This document shows, one piece after another, positions 60,925-64,000 of a stretch of DNA of 64,000 bases; positions within the stretch are counted from its first letter, which is position 1, and each line of letters begins with the position of its first letter. The stretch covers positions 5,126,001-5,190,000 of the forward strand of contig NZ_CP023701.1 of NCBI RefSeq assembly GCF_008704535.1, given 5' to 3'. Source of the stretch: Streptomyces subrutilus (GTDB lineage Bacteria; Actinomycetota; Actinomycetes; Streptomycetales; Streptomycetaceae). A program made the translations under genes and the position numbers. The notes under the pieces are model-generated. The model was not told where the DNA came from. It did not search any database and saw only the letters and a program-made list of their open reading frames with translations.

Positions 60925-61641
60925 CTACGGATGGGTCCGCTCGGGTCGTGCCCGCTGTTCGCGCTCCGCCTGTTCGGGGTGGCGTGCACGCCAGTACGGG
61001 TTGTCGTGCGGCAGGGCGCTGCCCACGCGCCCGTACATCCCGAACCACATCAGCATCACGCCCACCACGAAGCTGAACAGCACGTTCGGGATCTTGAAGG
61101 CCAGCACGTTCAGCCCCGTGTCCAGCAGCGCGAGGTTCACGAACCCGCTCGCGATGAACAGCAGGCCCAGCACGACGTTCAGGGTGGAGGCGAAGGTTCC
61201 GCCGATCACCATCCCGGCGAAGAGCAACAGCCCGATGCAGATCGACAGGACGCTCAGCGCGCCGTTGGTGTTCAGCGCGAGCACCGTGTCGCCACCGATG
61301 TCGAAGAACCCGATCCGGTCGACGAGCCCCAGGATGCCGAAGACGATCAGCAGCAGCCCGGTGAGTCCGGCGCCGACCCGGTAGACCTGGTTGAGCTTGT
61401 GATCGGCCGGCAGGTGCTCGTCGAGCTGCGCGTTGACGGGGTGCAGCAGGCGCCGCAGCAGCCCGTGGGGCGCCTGCGGTGCCTGGGTCGCATAGGGCTC
61501 ATGGGCCGTGTACGGCGCATAGGACTCATGGAGCTCGTGGCACCCGTAGAGCGCATGAGGTGCGTAGGACTCATGCGGTGCGGGGGTTGCCTCGTGCGCC
61601 GTGTGGGGCGCGCGAGGCCTGTGGGAAGTGCGGGCAGCCAT
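60925..61641 (-). CDS. DUF4383 membrane protein with His/Tyr-rich N-terminus
   Basis: 238 aa. The first 70 residues carry imperfect repeats (HESYAPHALYG, HESYAPYTAHEPYA) rich in His and Tyr. About four membrane helices follow (GAGLTGLLLIVFGILGLVDRIG, GALSVLSICIGLLLFAGMVIGG, STLNVVLGLLFIASGFVNLALL, NVLFSFVVGVMLMWFGMYGRVG), the DUF4383 layout. Function unknown. Confidence 0.83.
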   Translation of the reverse strand: MAARTSHRPRAPHTAHEATPAPHESYAPHALYGCHELHESYAPYTAHEPYATQAPQAPHGLLRRLLHPVNAQLDEHLPADHKLNQVYRVGAGLTGLLLIVFGILGLVDRIGFFDIGGDTVLALNTNGALSVLSICIGLLLFAGMVIGGTFASTLNVVLGLLFIASGFVNLALLDTGLNVLAFKIPNVLFSFVVGVMLMWFGMYGRVGSALPHDNPYWRARHPEQAEREQRARPERTHP

Positions 61642-61742
61642 GGCGCCCTCCTCGGCTCCGTCCCCCCGCCCCTCCAGCATCCGCCGCCGGACACCCCCCC
61701 GGCAACCCCGGACAGGTGCCGATCCGGTCCCGGGGCGCGGGT

Positions 61743-62987
61743 TCAGCCGTGGCCGCGCTCCGACCGGATGTCGTTGACCACCCGGTTCACGGCCCCCCGT
61801 ACGTCCTCCATCTCCAGCAGGAACGCCCAGTAGTCCGGGTGCCGCTCCTCCAGCGCCGCCACCGCCCGCTCCACCCGCGCCACCGACGCGTCCAGCGGGC
61901 CCGCGTGCCGCGGATCGGGCACGCTCCGGCCCGCCATCGCCAGCCGCTGCGCGTCCCGGATCGCGAACCGCGTCCGGTCGACCTCGGCCTGGGGGTCACG
62001 GGCCACCGCCTCCAGCCGCGTGAGCCGGTCCTGCGCCGCCGACACCGCCTCGTCGGTCGCGTCCAGCGACCCGCGGACCTCCTCGATCAGCGCCCCGACG
62101 TCCGCCCACCGCTGCTCCTCGCGGGCCCGGCCGGCCTCGGCGAGCCGGTCCTCCGCCCGCGCCACGTCCCGTACCGCCTGGTCCGGCACGTGCTGGAGGT
62201 CCTGCCAGCACGCCGCGCTGAACCTGCGGCGCAGCTCGCTGAGGACCGGGTCGACCCGGTCGGCCCGGTTGCGCAGCGCCTGCGCCCGCGTCCGCAGGCT
62301 CACCAGCCGCCGGTCGATCTCCGCGGCCCGCTCCGGCAGCCGGGCCGCCTCCGCCCGCACCCCCTCCGCGTCCCGGAGGATCCGGTCCGCGCGCTGCACC
62401 GTGGCCTGCACCCCGTGGAGCGCGGCCCCCTGGTTCAACAGCGTCAGCTCAGGCCCCAGCGCCGCCAGCCGCGCCGCGAGGTCGTCCGCCCGCATCCCCC
62501 GGGCCCGTACCGCGTCCAGCGCGTCACTGGCCGCCAACAGCGCGGCCTTGGCCCGCTCCCGCGCCGGAGCCACCCGCGCCAACTGCGTCTCCGCCTTGTC
62601 CAGCAGCGGCCGCAGGCCCTGCTCGAACCGGTCCAGCTCGCCCTTGACGCGGACGAGCTCGTCCCGCGCCCGGGTCAGCTCCTCCCGGGCCCGCGCGGCG
62701 GCCGAGCCCTCCAGCTCGGGCCGGTCCAGGTCGTGCGCGTCGACCGCCTCGATGTACACGTGGCTGACCTGGTCGATCCGCTGCCCGAGCGCGGCGAACC
62801 CCTCGCCCGCCTGCCGCGCCGCCGGAGAACCGTCCGCCGCGGCGATGGTCTCGATCGAGATCCGCAGGTCCCGCTGCGCGGTGTCCAGCTCGTAGAAGGC
62901 CGCGGCGGCGGCATCCTTGGCCGCCTGGGCATCCGCCCGCCGACTCTCGTCCCGCCCACCGAACCAACGCCGGGATGCCGTCGTCAC
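61743..62987 (-). CDS. Long coiled-coil protein, unknown
   Basis: 414 aa from GTG (GAGAGGG upstream). Nearly all helical and charged, with heptad-like stretches (LTRARDELVRVKGELDRFEQGL, VRAEAARLPERAAEIDRRLVSLRTRAQALRNR, VARAEDRLAEAGRAREEQRW). It resembles structural or SMC-like coiled-coil proteins but has no ATPase or signal peptide. It precedes the tRNA gene, on the other strand. Confidence 0.8.
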   Translation of the reverse strand: MTTASRRWFGGRDESRRADAQAAKDAAAAAFYELDTAQRDLRISIETIAAADGSPAARQAGEGFAALGQRIDQVSHVYIEAVDAHDLDRPELEGSAAARAREELTRARDELVRVKGELDRFEQGLRPLLDKAETQLARVAPARERAKAALLAASDALDAVRARGMRADDLAARLAALGPELTLLNQGAALHGVQATVQRADRILRDAEGVRAEAARLPERAAEIDRRLVSLRTRAQALRNRADRVDPVLSELRRRFSAACWQDLQHVPDQAVRDVARAEDRLAEAGRAREEQRWADVGALIEEVRGSLDATDEAVSAAQDRLTRLEAVARDPQAEVDRTRFAIRDAQRLAMAGRSVPDPRHAGPLDASVARVERAVAALEERHPDYWAFLLEMEDVRGAVNRVVNDIRSERGHG

Positions 62988-63092
62988 AATCCCTCTCCCG
63001 TACCGCGTCCGCCGTGCCCCGGTCCATTCTCCCCCACCGGAACGGGTTTGCGTGGGGGGTGTGCCCGGCATGTAGGCTGTCCACTCATTCAC

Positions 63093-63167
63093 GGGTGCGT
63101 AGCTCAGGGGTAGAGCGCTGCTCTTACAAAGCAGATGTCGGCGGTTCGAAACCGTCCGCGCCCACCA
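63093..63167 (+). tRNA. tRNA-Val (anticodon UAC)
   Basis: 75 bases with the CCA encoded. The acceptor pairs GGGTGCG with CGCGCCC. The anticodon arm CTGCT-CTTACAA-AGCAG gives TAC (UAC, Val), and the T-arm carries GGTTCGAAACC. TAGGCT 15 bases upstream could be its -10 box. A 17-bp hairpin follows. Confidence 0.93.
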
Positions 63168-63193
63168 GTAGGAACTAGCAGGTCAGGCAGTGT

Positions 63194-63231
63194 GAACGGC
63201 CCCCCAACCGGCAGCGGTTGGGGGGCCGTTC
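63194..63231 (+). terminator. Terminator after tRNA-Val
   Basis: A perfect 17-bp stem (63194-63210 / 63215-63231) with a four-base loop, 26 bases after the tRNA. Confidence 0.85.
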
Positions 63232-63239
63232 GCGTGCCC

Positions 63240-63259
63240 AGAGTCCACTAAGAGTCCAC
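63240..63259. repeat. AGAGTCCAC direct repeat
   Basis: AGAGTCCAC occurs at 63240-63248 and 63251-63259. It lies just beyond the tRNA terminator, a usual place for site-specific integration, but no integrase is in view. Confidence 0.5.
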
Positions 63260-63425
63260 AACCCCACCGGAACGCCTGTGGTCATCACCCATTCGGGAGG
63301 TCACAACTGGCAGATCATCGGGTTAGAGTGCACGCACGAGCGGGGCCGGCGCTTCTCCCCATGCGCGCCAGATGTACGCCGCTCGGATTCTGGGAGTTCG
63401 GGTGGGGAAGACCCGTCTCTCAGGC

Positions 63426-63462
63426 AGAAGCCCCCCGGCGCGTATGTCGCCGGGGGGCTTCT
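63426..63462 (+). terminator. Hairpin 1 in intergenic stretch
   Basis: A perfect 15-bp stem (63426-63440 / 63448-63462) with a seven-base loop. Confidence 0.75.
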
Positions 63463-63478
63463 CGTTGTACACGCTAAA

Positions 63479-63507
63479 CCGCCCCGCCCCGGAATGGGGC
63501 GGGGCGG
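63479..63507 (+). terminator. Hairpin 2 in intergenic stretch
   Basis: A perfect 12-bp GC stem (63479-63490 / 63496-63507) with a GGAAT loop. Confidence 0.6.
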
Positions 63508-63718
63508 CGCGTCCTGACCGAAATCAGGACCAGGGCGACCGGTCCGGCGGATGTACGGACGCTCGGAGGGGTCGACCTGCTCACCCCTGATCGCGCGGGG
63601 CGCGGGGGGCGAGCTGTAAGGACGTCGCAAGCGGTGCGAATGCCCGCGAAACCCCAAGATCACACAATGTAGGATTTGGCCAACTGACAAACGATCATGG
63701 CTGCCCCAGCGTGGACAG

Positions 63719-63961
63719 GTGCCGCGCTCTGTACCGCCCTCTGACGACGTCCTCGCTCGTCGGCGACGCATCGCGGGCCGGATCAGGGCGGCACGGGAGC
63801 ACCGCAACCTGACACAGGAGCGGGTGGCGAACGAGATGGGCATGGACCGGCCGTCCTACACCCTGCTCGAACAAGGCAAGGTCAGCCCGCGGCTGGACAC
63901 GCTGCTACGAATCTCCGACGCGCTCGGTGTACCGCTGGCCGAGTTGGTGCGGGAGCCGTAG
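63719..63961 (+). CDS. Small XRE-family DNA-binding protein
   Basis: 80 aa from GTG. RIAGRIRAAREHRNLTQERVANEMGMDRPSYTLLEQGKVSPRLDTLLRISDALGVPLAELV is a complete XRE helix-turn-helix with nothing else. No ribosome site is evident, so a leaderless start is possible. Such single-domain regulators often open mobile or phage-derived regions. Its neighbours to the right are outside the window. Confidence 0.85.
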   Translation: MPRSVPPSDDVLARRRRIAGRIRAAREHRNLTQERVANEMGMDRPSYTLLEQGKVSPRLDTLLRISDALGVPLAELVREP

Positions 63962-64000
63962 TCCTACCGGACGGATAACGTCGCGTGTGGCATGCACACA

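Larger units (their letters stand above)
63260..63718. other. Intergenic stretch with two strong hairpins, no protein gene
   Basis: No coding frame looks real here. Two perfect hairpins (63426-63462, 63479-63507) sit close together. The first is followed by a TCTCGTTGT tail, which suggests that a short non-coding transcript starting near 63330 may end there. The 63520-63710 part holds no recognisable motif except the likely promoter of the XRE gene. Confidence 0.5.

Overview
This window is high-GC actinobacterial chromosome, almost certainly Streptomyces. The evidence is codon use, frequent GTG starts, GAGG-type ribosome sites, and a compact fatty-acid block in the order fasR, fabD, fabH, acpP, fabF, with DUF3145 beyond it. 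A homodimeric-type pyruvate dehydrogenase E1 (aceE), DUF3052 and AhpE-like set and a TerD/DUF475 tellurium-type stress cluster follow. No rRNA, CRISPR array, replication origin or integrase was seen. One tRNA gene, tRNA-Val(UAC), lies near the right end.

Region 1-6.5 kb is accessory. Seven minus-strand genes encode a leucine-rich-repeat protein cut by the window edge, an aminoglycoside-phosphotransferase-like kinase, a small protein with a CxxCHxxCH tail, a one-helix membrane peptide, an unknown protein, an XRE/TPR regulator and an AIPR-type abortive-infection protein. The AIPR gene is visibly less GC-rich than its neighbours. Beyond it lie a frameshifted relic of a second kinase gene tail and a second copy of a 28-bp element that also sits at the XRE stop codon. 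The island therefore seems to be a remodelled, partly duplicated module.

Region 6.5-24 kb mixes regulator/transporter pairs (PadR-MFS, Lrp-LysE), a YbdK-type ligase, a second MFS exporter, an AccD/AccA fused carboxyltransferase, and a sensor kinase that overlaps an MreB-like gene, both with degenerate nucleotide-binding motifs. It is interrupted at 11415-14646 by a 3.2-kb IS701-like element with 27-bp inverted ends, a CTAG target duplication, a frameshifted transposase and two passenger genes (a quinone-oxidoreductase-like enzyme and a divergent TetR). A decayed esterase-like phytase gene follows it.

Region 24-50 kb is mainly ordinary chromosome: MarR/oxidoreductase, Ohr, EI24 protein, TetR/GH3 beta-glucosidase, SGNH lipoprotein, the fab operon with its FasR regulator, pirin, MerR/aldo-keto reductase, TetR/MFS, an I36-type inhibitor, a K+ channel and aceE. 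Many convergent pairs are separated by perfect hairpin terminators.

Region 50-60.4 kb is the Ter module: two terD genes separated by an 18-bp tandem repeat, DUF475/TerC, a TerA-like protein, and a divergent TerD-like gene. These are followed by a four-gene coupled operon: HpcH-like lyase, an 837-aa fusion with PRTase/TRSP/StiP/PELOTA-like parts, a HAD phosphatase and an O-methyltransferase. This fits a Ter-linked pathway making a nucleoside-like metabolite. The last 3.6 kb holds an FmdB-like zinc ribbon, DUF4383 and coiled-coil proteins, tRNA-Val, strong terminators and a small XRE gene that may mark the edge of another variable region.
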